Of a DNA stretch of 64,000 nucleotides, positions 10,691 to 20,732 are shown piece after piece. The notes under the pieces are model-generated. The model was not told the DNA's origin and searched no databases. It was given only the letters and a program-made list of their open reading frames with translations. How positions within the stretch are numbered: position 1 is the stretch's first letter; each line of letters starts with the position of its first letter. The stretch is from Dysgonamonadaceae bacterium (GTDB lineage Bacteria; Bacteroidota; Bacteroidia; Bacteroidales; Azobacteroidaceae). The DNA lies in assembly GCA_031275735.1 (NCBI GenBank), contig JAISOJ010000009.1, forward strand, positions 1 to 64,000, given 5' to 3'. A program made the position numbers and the translations under genes.

Positions 10691-10870
10691 ATCAGGGCAA
10701 ACGCATGAAAATAATATAGATGTCTCCACGCAGTCGCTACGCTCCTTGGGTCGACAGGACGATGACTCCATAAAAAATGAGGGAGGGAACAGCACGATAC
10801 GCCGTCATGTCGACCGAGCGTAAGCGAGTGGAGACATCTAAATCTCAATTTTAGTGCGTTTGCCCTGATC
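10691..10870. repeat. Palindromic MITE-like element with 15 bp perfect terminal inverted repeats
   Basis: atcagggcaaacgca (10691-10705) versus tgcgtttgccctgat (10856-10870); internal agatgtctccac (10718-10729) versus gtggagacatct (10829-10840); inner gtcgaca...tgtcgac stem. Confidence 0.8.
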
Positions 10871-11062
10871 ACCTTCATTGTAAATTATCAAAATTTTTAA
10901 TAACTTTGTACGATTTTGTAAATGAGTTTTAGTGGACTTCGGCTTTTTTATAGAATCAAAATAACAAAAATGTTATATATATAAATATTATGTGAATGTC
11001 AGATATCAGAAGTCTCTAATTCAAGTTTAGGTATTAAATTGTTAAATTTTAAAAATGTTCAA

Positions 11063-14000
11063 ATGAAAAAGTTATTTATTTTTCTTGTATCATTTAGTGT
11101 TTTCGCACTCGGAATAACAGCCCAAACACTTTCATTTCAAACTACTAACAAAGACAACACTGCTCAAAAAGCAGGCAATCATCCGAAAATTGAGCAAAAG
11201 GCGCAGGCGCTTGCTGCGGCCTTAAAGCGGCAACCATTCTTCGGCGCTACGGCGCAACCCAAATCGGCTAAGGATGTGGAATCCGCACTAAAGTTCCACG
11301 CAAAGCGGCTGCAAACCGCCCAAGCGGCAATTATGCCTTCTACGGCTATTACTAAGACGAACGTGAGTGTTAAGAAATCCACCACACCGGATGCCGCGAC
11401 CATCACACTCAACGTAGTGGGCGATCCGTTTGGCGACGGCACAGGATTTCAGATGTTTCTGGACCCGGATCGCCAAGTATCGGACTGGGTAATGGAAGTA
11501 TTGTCGTACCCCGAATTTTTCGAAATATGCGAATACTACCTGCCGACAGACGCAACCAGTGATTTCGAAACTACCCCTGTAGTACTTGATCAAGCAAGCT
11601 CTATAACCATTCCCGAAGGAACATACAACTTTATTATCCTTAATATTTACAGGGAATATAGTTTGGCATATCCAGCGAATTGGGAGGATAATTACGAAAT
11701 GGCGGCGGGCGACGGCTTTCATTTCAAAAACGGATACGAATACATTTTTACTATTGAGTTATATTCCTATGTACAATATAATCCCGACTACGATATCGCG
11801 CTGACCGGCATAAGCATACCGGAAGCTTCGTTCGACCTTACGGATAGCGAATCAATCACCGTACACATTACCAATCCCGGTGCGGTTGATTTCTCTTCTG
11901 TTGCTTTGTCGTACCAAATCAATAACGAACCGGTTGTTACAGAGGATTATAACACGCCGATTGAAGTCGGAAGTGAATTTGATTACACGTTCGAAACCAA
12001 AGCCGATTTATCTGCAGGCGGGATTTACACCATCAAAGCATGGCTGACGCACGACGACGATATGAACCCCAGAAACAACACGCTTACGGCAACAACCAAA
12101 AAAATTGTTCCGCTTAAGGCGCCGTTCCATACCGATTTCGATACCCGGGACGATCTTCTGTACTGGACGTTCATAGATAAAAGCGGTTTCACTTCCTACT
12201 ACTACGATCTGCAGAATGCAGATGCGGATGGCGGCACAGGCAACCTGCAATTAGGCAGGATGAATGAAACTGAAGCCGGTCACGCTTTTCTGGTGAGCGA
12301 CCCGTTGGATTTTACAGATACAACAAATATTAATGTAAGGTTTCAATTTATGCCGTATGGCGAGTTTACATTTCGTATCCTTTACGGAATAACGCCCAAT
12401 CCGGAAGAAATGACGCTCGTAAAAGAGTACGAGAATTTGAATGGAAATTTATGGGAATTTCGCGCCGTCAACTTCACAGTAGAAACACCCGGAATCTATT
12501 ACATCGCTTTAGAATATTATTCTGAAGCGGGCATTGACCCTGACCCTTGGGAATATGGTGAAGAGGGTGAAATACCGGGCGGCGGACCTGTGGCTATCGA
12601 CAACATCATTATAGACAAGGGCGTCTTTATCGGTATTCCCGATTTGGCGGTTGTTAAAATGGTATCGCCCGCCTCGGCCTGTGAGATGACGGACGAATCG
12701 GAAATCGCCGTAAAGGTGAAAAATGTAGGCACAGAGCCGATTTCAGAAATAACGCTAAGCTATCGGATAAACGATAACGAGCCTGTCGAGGAAACCATTT
12801 ACTTCGAAACGGAATATTGGGTACGTTATCAACTCGGTATAAACGAAGAGGCAATCGTCAAGTTCGTTGCCAAAGCCGATTTTTCCAACACCGGCGAATA
12901 TGCCATTCAATTGGTTGGCAGCGCTGAGGATGACAAAAATGAAGAAAACGATACTTTCGAAACGACAATTGTTCACTATGATCCTGCAACGGAATTTCCA
13001 TTCGTGAGCGATTTTATGAATCCGGCAGACCGCTTGAATTGGACTTCTACCGAAGTGAACGGATGGACGTCACATGCGGGTCAAGGATGCTTGTGGCCGG
13101 AAACCGAGCAGCTTCCATTGCTTTCAAAATGTATGACGCTAACGCCCGGTAAATACCATTTTGACTACGGCTATTCTGCCGGATTTGATATAGGAATAGG
13201 AATTTTGTTCCTCGACAACTTCTACGTTGCTTATGGCAAAGCGGGAGAAGATCCTTTGACCTGGACGCCGGTAAAATCGTATGCCGATATGATTACTTAC
13301 GGTGCAGTGGTGGACGATGATATCATTTTGAATATTACCGAAGCGGGTGAATATCAGGTAGCGGTTGTTTCTACTGACCTGGCTGATCTGGCGATTTGGC
13401 ACACATCCATTTCGGAGCTGAAAGAGCATGATGTACGGCTGGCAAAAGTTCAGTCTCATGACAATTTTCCTCGCATTATACCCCAAGCACAAGTCGCCGG
13501 CGTTAAAACATTAAACATAACGGTTGCAAACAGAGGAGAAAATACGGAAACCGGAAGCATCGAAGCATCTATTGACGGAGTGCCGGTAGGTTCAGCCGCT
13601 TTCTCCGTAGAGCAAGACAAAAATATTACTGTGCCGCTCACAGTCAATCTTACGGAGCTGCCGGTCGGCGTTTTAAACCTGTCGATTACCGCAGCCATCG
13701 AAGGCGTAGAGGATGCTGTTCCCGGAGACAATATTTTTGAAGTCGCCAAAGTGGTTTCCGACTCAACCTTTGCGTATGATAATTTTAATGCTGAAACCGG
13801 CAACTTTTCGATGGGATTCGGCACCGGCGGCGCAAGAGTGGGATTTATCTACGAACTTTTCGTACAGGATACGCTAACCTCCGTCACTTTAGGATTTTGT
13901 GAGCAAACGTTCAATCCGGATTTCGGCTTGGCGATTTATCCCGTAACGAATAATTCTACTATCGGCGAAGCTGTCTTCTCTGTCAGACAACCGATCATTG

Positions 14001-14476
14001 CAGGAACTTCGTCTGCTTATTCTGTTCCCGAAACCATCTTGCAACCGGGCAAATATTTTTTTGAAATCCAGGATTTCTCCCAAAATTATTTTTATATTAT
14101 TTGCGATTTGGATCCGGACGGACATTTCTATGCAAGAACGAATACGACACAACTGGATAGAGTCGAAGGACAAGGACTTGGCAACATTCATCTTCGTCCC
14201 AACTTCGGCGTCACACAATCATCGCAGGGCATCAAAGAGATACAAACAACAGACTTCAATATAGCCGTTTATCCCCATTCGAACACCGGAGAAATTACCG
14301 TTACGGTTTCGGAAGCGGCAACGGTAGAAATATTCAATGTTGCCGGTGCAAAAGTTGCCGCTCAACCGGTGGTTAAAAGCGCCGGCTTTTCGCTGAAACA
14401 GTCCGGTATTTACGTGGTAAAAGCGATTACGAAGAAAGACGGAAATGTTATTTCCAAAAAAATAGTTGTAAGATAA
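11063..14476 (+). CDS. Large secreted protein with CARDB-like repeats and a T9SS type A C-terminal sorting domain
   Basis: Signal peptide MKKLFIFLVSFSVFALGITAQ (in-frame ATG 11063; ORF call begins 11039). Repeated PDLAVVKMVSPASACEMTDESEIAVKVKNVGTEPI-type modules. C-terminal NIAVYPHSNTGEITVTV...IFNVAGAKV...SGIYVVKAI...KKIVVR. Confidence 0.82.
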   Translation: MKKLFIFLVSFSVFALGITAQTLSFQTTNKDNTAQKAGNHPKIEQKAQALAAALKRQPFFGATAQPKSAKDVESALKFHAKRLQTAQAAIMPSTAITKTNVSVKKSTTPDAATITLNVVGDPFGDGTGFQMFLDPDRQVSDWVMEVLSYPEFFEICEYYLPTDATSDFETTPVVLDQASSITIPEGTYNFIILNIYREYSLAYPANWEDNYEMAAGDGFHFKNGYEYIFTIELYSYVQYNPDYDIALTGISIPEASFDLTDSESITVHITNPGAVDFSSVALSYQINNEPVVTEDYNTPIEVGSEFDYTFETKADLSAGGIYTIKAWLTHDDDMNPRNNTLTATTKKIVPLKAPFHTDFDTRDDLLYWTFIDKSGFTSYYYDLQNADADGGTGNLQLGRMNETEAGHAFLVSDPLDFTDTTNINVRFQFMPYGEFTFRILYGITPNPEEMTLVKEYENLNGNLWEFRAVNFTVETPGIYYIALEYYSEAGIDPDPWEYGEEGEIPGGGPVAIDNIIIDKGVFIGIPDLAVVKMVSPASACEMTDESEIAVKVKNVGTEPISEITLSYRINDNEPVEETIYFETEYWVRYQLGINEEAIVKFVAKADFSNTGEYAIQLVGSAEDDKNEENDTFETTIVHYDPATEFPFVSDFMNPADRLNWTSTEVNGWTSHAGQGCLWPETEQLPLLSKCMTLTPGKYHFDYGYSAGFDIGIGILFLDNFYVAYGKAGEDPLTWTPVKSYADMITYGAVVDDDIILNITEAGEYQVAVVSTDLADLAIWHTSISELKEHDVRLAKVQSHDNFPRIIPQAQVAGVKTLNITVANRGENTETGSIEASIDGVPVGSAAFSVEQDKNITVPLTVNLTELPVGVLNLSITAAIEGVEDAVPGDNIFEVAKVVSDSTFAYDNFNAETGNFSMGFGTGGARVGFIYELFVQDTLTSVTLGFCEQTFNPDFGLAIYPVTNNSTIGEAVFSVRQPIIAGTSSAYSVPETILQPGKYFFEIQDFSQNYFYIICDLDPDGHFYARTNTTQLDRVEGQGLGNIHLRPNFGVTQSSQGIKEIQTTDFNIAVYPHSNTGEITVTVSEAATVEIFNVAGAKVAAQPVVKSAGFSLKQSGIYVVKAITKKDGNVISKKIVVR

Positions 14477-17064
14477 TGGACCGATCGTTCTTTTGTTTAT
14501 TTATGGGCTGCTTTTTAATAAGCAGCCCCATTTTTGGCGTACCGGCCAATCCGAAAGCCATTGAAAAGACACAGCCCGATGGAACAAAAATAACGGTGCA
14601 GTTGAAAGGAGATGAAAAAATCCACTGGATGGAAACGCCCGGCGGTTATACCTTGATGTATAACCCCGAAAAATACATTGTATTTGCCACAATCGACAAC
14701 AACGGCAACATGGCGCCCTCGGAAATTATATATCGCGGCGAAAATCGCGAACAATACAGCCGCACGGAAAGCGACGCCATCGCAAAAATACCCCAAAACA
14801 TACGCTACAGCGCCGCACAGAAAGAGGCTCTGAAATCCATACGGAAAGTAACCGGCGTTTCAACAGACGTTATCGGCGAAAAGAGAGCCATTTGCATCCT
14901 GATGAATTTTCAGGACAAAACGATGGTGAAAACAAAAGAAGAGTTCGAAAACCTGTTTAATCAAGAGGGCTATTCGGCAGGCGGCGCGTATGGCAGCGTG
15001 CGCGATTTTTACAGGGAAAACTCCTACGGGAAAATGGACTTCGTCATCACCGTTGCAGGACCTTATACCGCAAGTAAAACGGTAGCCGAATACGTGAACG
15101 ACTACGCCGGCTTCGCACGGGAAGCCGCAGAATTAGCCGACGCCGACGTCGACTACGCCGACTTTGCCGACGCCGGCAATCAACTGGAAACATTCCACAT
15201 CATTTTTGCGGGATATGGCGACGAATCCATCGGCAACGGCGAGCAAATATGGTCGCACAAGTCGGCGTTGCCGGAGGCTATCACCCTGGACGGCATTGCC
15301 GTTCAGGTCTATTCCTGTTCCTGCGAATTAAGAGGCAATTCGGGTACGAACATCACGCATATCGGAACGGTTTGCCACGAACTTTGCCACGTATTCGGAG
15401 CGCCCGACTACTACGATACCGACTACGAAGGAAGCGGCGGAAATTATCAAGGCACAGGCGAGTGGGATTTGATGGCAGCCGGTCTATGGAACGCGGAAGG
15501 CGCAAGACCCGCCCATATCAACATTTTTCAGAAATCCCTGTTCGGATGGGTAAGTCCGGAGGAACTGTCCGCCGGCAAAACCATCGTTGACATGCCTAAT
15601 TCCACCCACCATGCGGCAGCGTACAAGATACCGGTCAATACCGACGGCGAAATGTATGTACTCGAAAACAGGCAACAAACAGGCTTCAATGCTGCTGTTC
15701 CCGGACATGGATTGCTCATTTACCACGTTCATCCCAACGCTTTGTCAGGCCGCGCCGACAACCGTTCGCACCCGCAGCAACTGTATCCGGTTTGTGCAGG
15801 CGCAACAGCGGCGATACCGACATCGGATGTTTCTTCCTACGGACAGACGGATATTCTCACCATGACAAACGAGATCAACTCCCAGAAATGTCCGTTTCCG
15901 GGCAGTCAAAACAAGACGGCTTTCACCAACCTTACTGTGCCTGCGATGTTTTCGTGGGAAACAAACAGCGCAGTTGCCGACCGGCCGATTACCAATATCT
16001 CCGAAAACCGGACGCAACAAACGGTATCTTTTGAGTTTATGGGCGGCAATCCCAGAGCAGCCGCGCCGGTCTTTTCGCCCGGCGAAGATTCTTATCCCGA
16101 CTCGGTGATCGTGAACATTCTTTGCGCTACGGACGGAGCAACTATCTATTACACCGTCAATGGCGACACGCCCGACAACAGTGCAAGCCTGTACGTTTCG
16201 CCTCTCAAACTCACAACGCCAACCACATTGAAAGCTATCGCCTGCAAGGAAGGGCTTGAGAATAGCTACATTGCAACCGCCTCCTACACGTTTTGCGCGG
16301 TAGCCGACGTTTCAACGGCAGCTCATCGGCAAGATTTTGAAGACGAATCGGGACTGGGGTGCTGGACTCCGGCGGCTGCCGAGCCGGATAACGCCAATGC
16401 CGATGCAAGTCATAATAACGGCTGGGGCATCCGGAGCGGCGTTGCTTATAACGCAAGTGCGAATGCCTGGCGGTTTTCTTCATGGAAAACGGCAACCGAC
16501 TATACGCAATACCTAATCAGTCCCAAATTAGTCGTTGACGGTTACGGGAGGAAGGTTAGTTTTTATTATAAAAAGCACAACAAGAACTACGAAACATTCG
16601 CAGTAGGTTATTCCACGACAAACAACAATGTCGATAATTTTACGTGGGACGTGCCGGTTACGGATACGGCAAGCGATACCGACTGGGTTTTATATAGCGA
16701 CAGCCTTATCCCATTTGACGCCAAATACGTGGCAATCAAATATTTGTCGGAAAACAAATATTACCTCTATGTAGATGATATTATAATAGAAAAAACGGAT
16801 ACTTATACGGATCTCGCCGCCGGCAAAGAGCCAAACGAAGAAAAAGCGATGCTTTTTCCCAACCCGAATAGAGGGGAATTTGTCATAGCCGTTCCCGACG
16901 CCTCAATCGTAGCGATTTTCAATGCAGGAGGTGCAAAAATAACCGAGCGGCGGATAAGCAATCGACATACGTTCTTCCTGCAACAGAATGGCGTCTACCT
17001 GGTGCGGATTGTTTCGGAGAAAAGCGGCAAAGTGTTCACGAAAAAGGTGATTGTAGCGAAATAA
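14476..17064 (+). CDS. M6 family (immune inhibitor A-like) metalloprotease with T9SS type A sorting domain
   Basis: Zinc motif HIGTVCHELCHVFGAPDYYD (HExxHxxGxxD), chitobiase-like ATIYYTVNGDTPDNSA module, C-terminal FPNPNRGEFVI...GVYLVRIVSEKSGKVFTKKVIVAK. Start overlaps the upstream stop (TAATG). Confidence 0.88.
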   Translation: MDRSFFCLFMGCFLISSPIFGVPANPKAIEKTQPDGTKITVQLKGDEKIHWMETPGGYTLMYNPEKYIVFATIDNNGNMAPSEIIYRGENREQYSRTESDAIAKIPQNIRYSAAQKEALKSIRKVTGVSTDVIGEKRAICILMNFQDKTMVKTKEEFENLFNQEGYSAGGAYGSVRDFYRENSYGKMDFVITVAGPYTASKTVAEYVNDYAGFAREAAELADADVDYADFADAGNQLETFHIIFAGYGDESIGNGEQIWSHKSALPEAITLDGIAVQVYSCSCELRGNSGTNITHIGTVCHELCHVFGAPDYYDTDYEGSGGNYQGTGEWDLMAAGLWNAEGARPAHINIFQKSLFGWVSPEELSAGKTIVDMPNSTHHAAAYKIPVNTDGEMYVLENRQQTGFNAAVPGHGLLIYHVHPNALSGRADNRSHPQQLYPVCAGATAAIPTSDVSSYGQTDILTMTNEINSQKCPFPGSQNKTAFTNLTVPAMFSWETNSAVADRPITNISENRTQQTVSFEFMGGNPRAAAPVFSPGEDSYPDSVIVNILCATDGATIYYTVNGDTPDNSASLYVSPLKLTTPTTLKAIACKEGLENSYIATASYTFCAVADVSTAAHRQDFEDESGLGCWTPAAAEPDNANADASHNNGWGIRSGVAYNASANAWRFSSWKTATDYTQYLISPKLVVDGYGRKVSFYYKKHNKNYETFAVGYSTTNNNVDNFTWDVPVTDTASDTDWVLYSDSLIPFDAKYVAIKYLSENKYYLYVDDIIIEKTDTYTDLAAGKEPNEEKAMLFPNPNRGEFVIAVPDASIVAIFNAGGAKITERRISNRHTFFLQQNGVYLVRIVSEKSGKVFTKKVIVAK

Positions 17065-17155
17065 GATCAATCGTCAGGCAAGCTTTGATTAAAGAAAGAG
17101 GGGGTTAATATTGCTTTTGGAGGCTTATTAGTCAAAATCAGGACGAAAGCTCCTA

Positions 17156-18292
17156 TTAATTAGGGGTATTTACGGAAAGAAAAATTTTCCGCGCCACCCT
17201 TTCCGATGTGCCCGGCTTTCCCAATATTTTCGTCATTTGCTCGTAGCGCTTCATCATTTCTTTTCGATAAGCCTCGTCATAAAGCAATAAATTCATCTCT
17301 ACCCGGATATGCCTTACTGAAAAATATTTTCCAAATAATTCTTTTACAACGGTTCGACCGGTAATCAAATTCACTAAAGAGATGTATTTACAAGAGAAGA
17401 AGTGCTCAAAAATAAAAGAACTAAGATATTTAAGAGGCGTTTTATAACAAACGACCTGAGGAATTCCAAGTAAAGCCGTTTCAAGGGTTGCCGTTCCGGA
17501 AGTAACAAGGGCAACTCTCGCTTGTTGCAAAAGCCGGTAAGTCTGCCCAAAAACAATTTTTACAGGAAAGTTAGCGATAAATTTTTGATAGTAAGACGGG
17601 TCAATACCCGGAGCTCCGGCAATTACCAATTGATAATCTTTAAAGGTGGAAACTGCTTTAAGCATTACGGGTAAATTATCTTTTATTTCTTGTTTCCTGC
17701 TTCCTGCAAGAAGAGCAATAATGGGTTTACTACTCAAATGGTTAATAGAGATGAACGTATCATACGATTCGTCGGCATAATCCCGCCGGACGATAGCGTC
17801 TAGAGTCGGATTACCTACATATTCGACCGGATAATTGTGCCGTTTGTAAAAATCCGTTTCAAAAGGAAGAATACAAAACATTTTATCTACATATTTCCGT
17901 ATATCCCTTATTCGGTATTCTTTCCATGCCCATATTTTAGGAGAAATATAGTAATAAACCGGAATATGAAGTTTTTCTTTTACATACCTGGCAATCTTGA
18001 GATTAAAACCCGGATAATCAATTAAAATGATTACGTGCGGACGGTAAGCACGAATTACTTTTTTGCAGATGCGCATGTTTTGAAAGATAGTACGCAAATT
18101 CATCAATACAGGAATGAAACCCATATATGCCAAATCACGGTAATGTTTCACTAATGTTCCTCCGGCCGATTGCATAAAATCGCCTCCGAAAAACCAGAAA
18201 TCCGCTTCTTTATCTTCCGTTTTTAATGCTTGCATCAAGTTGGACGCATGCAGATCGCCGGAAGCCTCGCCGACAACTATAAAATATTTCAT
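17156..18292 (-). CDS. lpxB: Lipid-A-disaccharide synthase
   Basis: MKYFIVVGEASGDLHASNLMQAL and VTSGTATLETALLGIPQVVCYKT are diagnostic of LpxB. Confidence 0.95.
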   Translation of the reverse strand: MKYFIVVGEASGDLHASNLMQALKTEDKEADFWFFGGDFMQSAGGTLVKHYRDLAYMGFIPVLMNLRTIFQNMRICKKVIRAYRPHVIILIDYPGFNLKIARYVKEKLHIPVYYYISPKIWAWKEYRIRDIRKYVDKMFCILPFETDFYKRHNYPVEYVGNPTLDAIVRRDYADESYDTFISINHLSSKPIIALLAGSRKQEIKDNLPVMLKAVSTFKDYQLVIAGAPGIDPSYYQKFIANFPVKIVFGQTYRLLQQARVALVTSGTATLETALLGIPQVVCYKTPLKYLSSFIFEHFFSCKYISLVNLITGRTVVKELFGKYFSVRHIRVEMNLLLYDEAYRKEMMKRYEQMTKILGKPGTSERVARKIFLSVNTPN

Positions 18293-18370
18293 TCTGTTTT
18301 ATTCTTCAACAAGTTTGGCTGTTTTTGCATAATTCGGCATAACCCAAAGTAAGCTTGGTCTTTGCGCTCG

Positions 18371-19153
18371 CTATTTAAAACATTCCCATTTTTTTATTTC
18401 TTTCAGAAAATGATGCGCCGTCAAATCTATTTGAAGAGGAACTACGGCAACATATCCATGATCAAGCGCCCATTCGTCGCTCTGTTCATTATCAGGCTCT
18501 TCGTTTGTAAATTCTCCGGTCAACCAATATATATTTTTGCCCGTTTGATCTTGGGCTAACTGAAATTCTTTCGCCCAATAACCTTTCGTTTGTGTGCAAA
18601 CTTTTAGTCCTTTCACTTCTTCTCCTTTTGGAACATTTACATTCAAGCAAACTCCCTTCGGCAATCCATTTTCCAATGTTTTTTCCGCTATTATTTTACC
18701 ATACTTAACCGCTTGAGTAAAATCGGCTTCAGGAGAATGATCGCATAAAGAAATGCCTATGGAGGGAATACCCCAAATACATCCTTCGAAAGCAGCTCCG
18801 ATAGTACCGGAATAAAAGACGCAAATAGCTGCATTAGAACCGTGATTAATGCCGGCAAGAAGTAAATCCGGTTTTCGTTTTAATACTTCATTGATTCCTA
18901 ATTTAACACAGTCAACGGGGGTTCCCGTACAACTGTATACTGTTAAATCATTTTCTTTTTTTACTAGATTCAGACGAATCGGAAAGATGGAAGTAATAGC
19001 GCTCGACATCCCCGAACGGGCGCCATCGGGAGCTATAACAACTATTTCGCCTAATGTACGGATTCCTTCTATCAACCGGTTAATTCCCCGAGCATCTACT
19101 CCGTCATCGTTGGTAACCAGGATAAGCGGTTTTTTTTTAAAAGACATTTTCAA
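18371..19153 (-). CDS. surE: 5'/3'-nucleotidase SurE
   Basis: ILVTNDDGVDARGI...VVIAPDGARSGMSSAIT...GTPVDCVKLGI...SGTIGAAFEG. Confidence 0.95.
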   Translation of the reverse strand: MKMSFKKKPLILVTNDDGVDARGINRLIEGIRTLGEIVVIAPDGARSGMSSAITSIFPIRLNLVKKENDLTVYSCTGTPVDCVKLGINEVLKRKPDLLLAGINHGSNAAICVFYSGTIGAAFEGCIWGIPSIGISLCDHSPEADFTQAVKYGKIIAEKTLENGLPKGVCLNVNVPKGEEVKGLKVCTQTKGYWAKEFQLAQDQTGKNIYWLTGEFTNEEPDNEQSDEWALDHGYVAVVPLQIDLTAHHFLKEIKKWECFK

Positions 19154-19364
19154 TACTTATTTTTCACAATTAATCGGCAAATTTACATGAAATAATTGAT
19201 ATAATCCACGAAGCGGATAAAAATATTATACCCCCTATCCTAAATTTATCGCGTATAGAAAAGAAAAAAAGGTTTGCCCTGATAAAAGAAAAGTTATTTC
19301 AAAATAAAAAAAGCCGAATCTTTATCAAATTCCGCTTTCTATCTATCGAATCAATAAATTAAAC

Positions 19365-19619
19365 TCAATTTAACTTATTGATGCGCAATGCCAATTTAGA
19401 TTTTAGATTGCCCGCTTTGTTTTTGTGGATAACATTTTTCTTAGCCAATCTATCCAACATAGAACTTACCTTCTTATACAATTCCTGCGCTTCCGCCTTA
19501 TCGGTTGTGTTACGAAGATTTTTTACCGCATTTCTTGCCGTTTTTGCATAATATTTGTTACGCAATCTTCTGGTTAGCGTTTGCCTAATCCTTTTTATAG
19601 ATGATTTATGATTTGCCAT
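19365..19619 (-). CDS. rpsT: 30S ribosomal protein S20
   Basis: [33 protein letters not shown]; 84 aa. Confidence 0.96.
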   Translation of the reverse strand: MANHKSSIKRIRQTLTRRLRNKYYAKTARNAVKNLRNTTDKAEAQELYKKVSSMLDRLAKKNVIHKNKAGNLKSKLALRINKLN

Positions 19620-19650
19620 CTTCTGTAAATCTAATTAAACGATTTTATAT

Positions 19651-19725
19651 TGGTAGTCCATAGGGGAATCGAACCCCTCTTTCAAGAATGAAAATCTTGC
19701 GTCCTAACCGATAGACGAATGGACC
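19651..19725 (-). tRNA. tRNA-Glu (anticodon TTC), 3' CCA encoded
   Basis: Minus strand GGTCCATTCGTCTATCGGTTAGGACGCAAGATTTTCATTCTTGAAAGAGGGGTTCGATTCCCCTATGGACTACCA folds as a cloverleaf; anticodon loop TTTTCAT. Confidence 0.95.
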
Positions 19726-19748
19726 GGTCGGTTTTTGTTTAGCGGCTG

Positions 19749-19778
19749 CAAAGATAGAGTTTATTTTTAATTTTACAA
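19749..19778 (-). promoter_or_regulatory. Bacteroidetes-type promoter for tRNA-Glu/rpsT (TTG-N19-TATCTTTG)
   Basis: Minus strand TTG (19776-19778), 19 nt spacer, TATCTTTG (19749-19756), about 24 bp upstream of the tRNA 5' end. Confidence 0.7.
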
Positions 19779-19821
19779 AAAATATGATGAGATTTTTTGT
19801 AAAATTTTTATCTTTGCCTAC

Positions 19822-20547
19822 ATGTTACACAAAACAAGAGGGATATTTTTATATAATTCAAAATATAGCGATACTTATTCCATCGTTCATATTTTTACGG
19901 AAGAATTTGGTCGAGCGTCTTATTTGCTCGCAAACGCTAAGAGGAAAAAGACCCGTATTCCCCTATCGGTTTTTTATCCTTTATCTGTTTTAGACATGGA
20001 GGTAGAACACCGGAATTTTCAAGATATCCAACGTTTGAAAGAAGTCAAAATACATTTGCCTGTATTTTCGTTATTAAACGATCCGGCAAAGAGCGCCATT
20101 GCTATTTTTCTGGCTGAATTTATCGGCAAAGTAGTCAAAGAAATCGAATCGAATAGACACTTATTCGATTTCATTTTACATTCCATTCAGATTCTTGATT
20201 TGAGCGAAAAAAACTATGCTAATTTTCACTTGGTATTTATGATCCGGCTCAGTCCGTTTCTGGGTTTTTCTCCTGATGCCTCCGGTTATAAAAAAGGAAT
20301 GTTTTTCGATATGCAGAATGGCGTTTTTACCCTTTACAAACCTTCACATATTCATTTTTTGAATCCGGACGAAAGCGAATCCTTTTCGTTGTTATTGCGG
20401 ATGAATTATGAAAATATGATCCTATTTCGCTTTTCGAGGCATGAACGAAAAAACATTATTTATCGTATTTTGGAATACTACCGCCTTCATTTAACTAATT
20501 TTTCCGATCTGAAATCATTGGAAATCCTTCATGAAATTTTCGGATGA
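19822..20547 (+). CDS. recO: DNA repair protein RecO
   Basis: TRGIFLYNSKYSDTYSIVHIFTEEFGRASYL... matches the RecO OB-fold N-terminus; 241 aa. Confidence 0.88.
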   Translation: MLHKTRGIFLYNSKYSDTYSIVHIFTEEFGRASYLLANAKRKKTRIPLSVFYPLSVLDMEVEHRNFQDIQRLKEVKIHLPVFSLLNDPAKSAIAIFLAEFIGKVVKEIESNRHLFDFILHSIQILDLSEKNYANFHLVFMIRLSPFLGFSPDASGYKKGMFFDMQNGVFTLYKPSHIHFLNPDESESFSLLLRMNYENMILFRFSRHERKNIIYRILEYYRLHLTNFSDLKSLEILHEIFG

Positions 20548-20658
20548 ATCTTTCCTTTAAACTCTACCTGGGTAACAAAGATATAGGTATTGCAAGGGCG
20601 TATCCACTGATTCGTCTATGAAAATATAACGTCGCCGCCTTGCAATATTCTATGGTAT

Positions 20659-20713
20659 AAAAAACAAAAAACAGGCAATCTCTTATTTTATAGACGCCTG
20701 TTTTTTGTTTTTA
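20659..20713. terminator. Bidirectional intrinsic terminator between recO and the DUF1080-like gene
   Basis: aaaaaacaaaaaacaggc / gcctgttttttgttttta, 19 nt loop, A/T tracts on both sides, convergent genes. Confidence 0.8.
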
Positions 20714-20732
20714 TTAGAATTATTATTTATTT

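Noticed and set aside
10681-10878. 65 aa minus-strand ORF
   Set aside because: Lies entirely within the palindromic element; its coding potential is explained by the inverted repeat.
15138-15176. gccgacgcc-rich micro-repeat inside the M6 protease gene
   Set aside because: Encodes ADADVDYADFADA; explained by codon bias and Asp/Ala composition, with no wider array.
17085-17155. Possible partial similarity of attagtcaaaatca to 10670-10685
   Set aside because: Only ~14 AT-rich bases match; likely chance without genome-wide counts.
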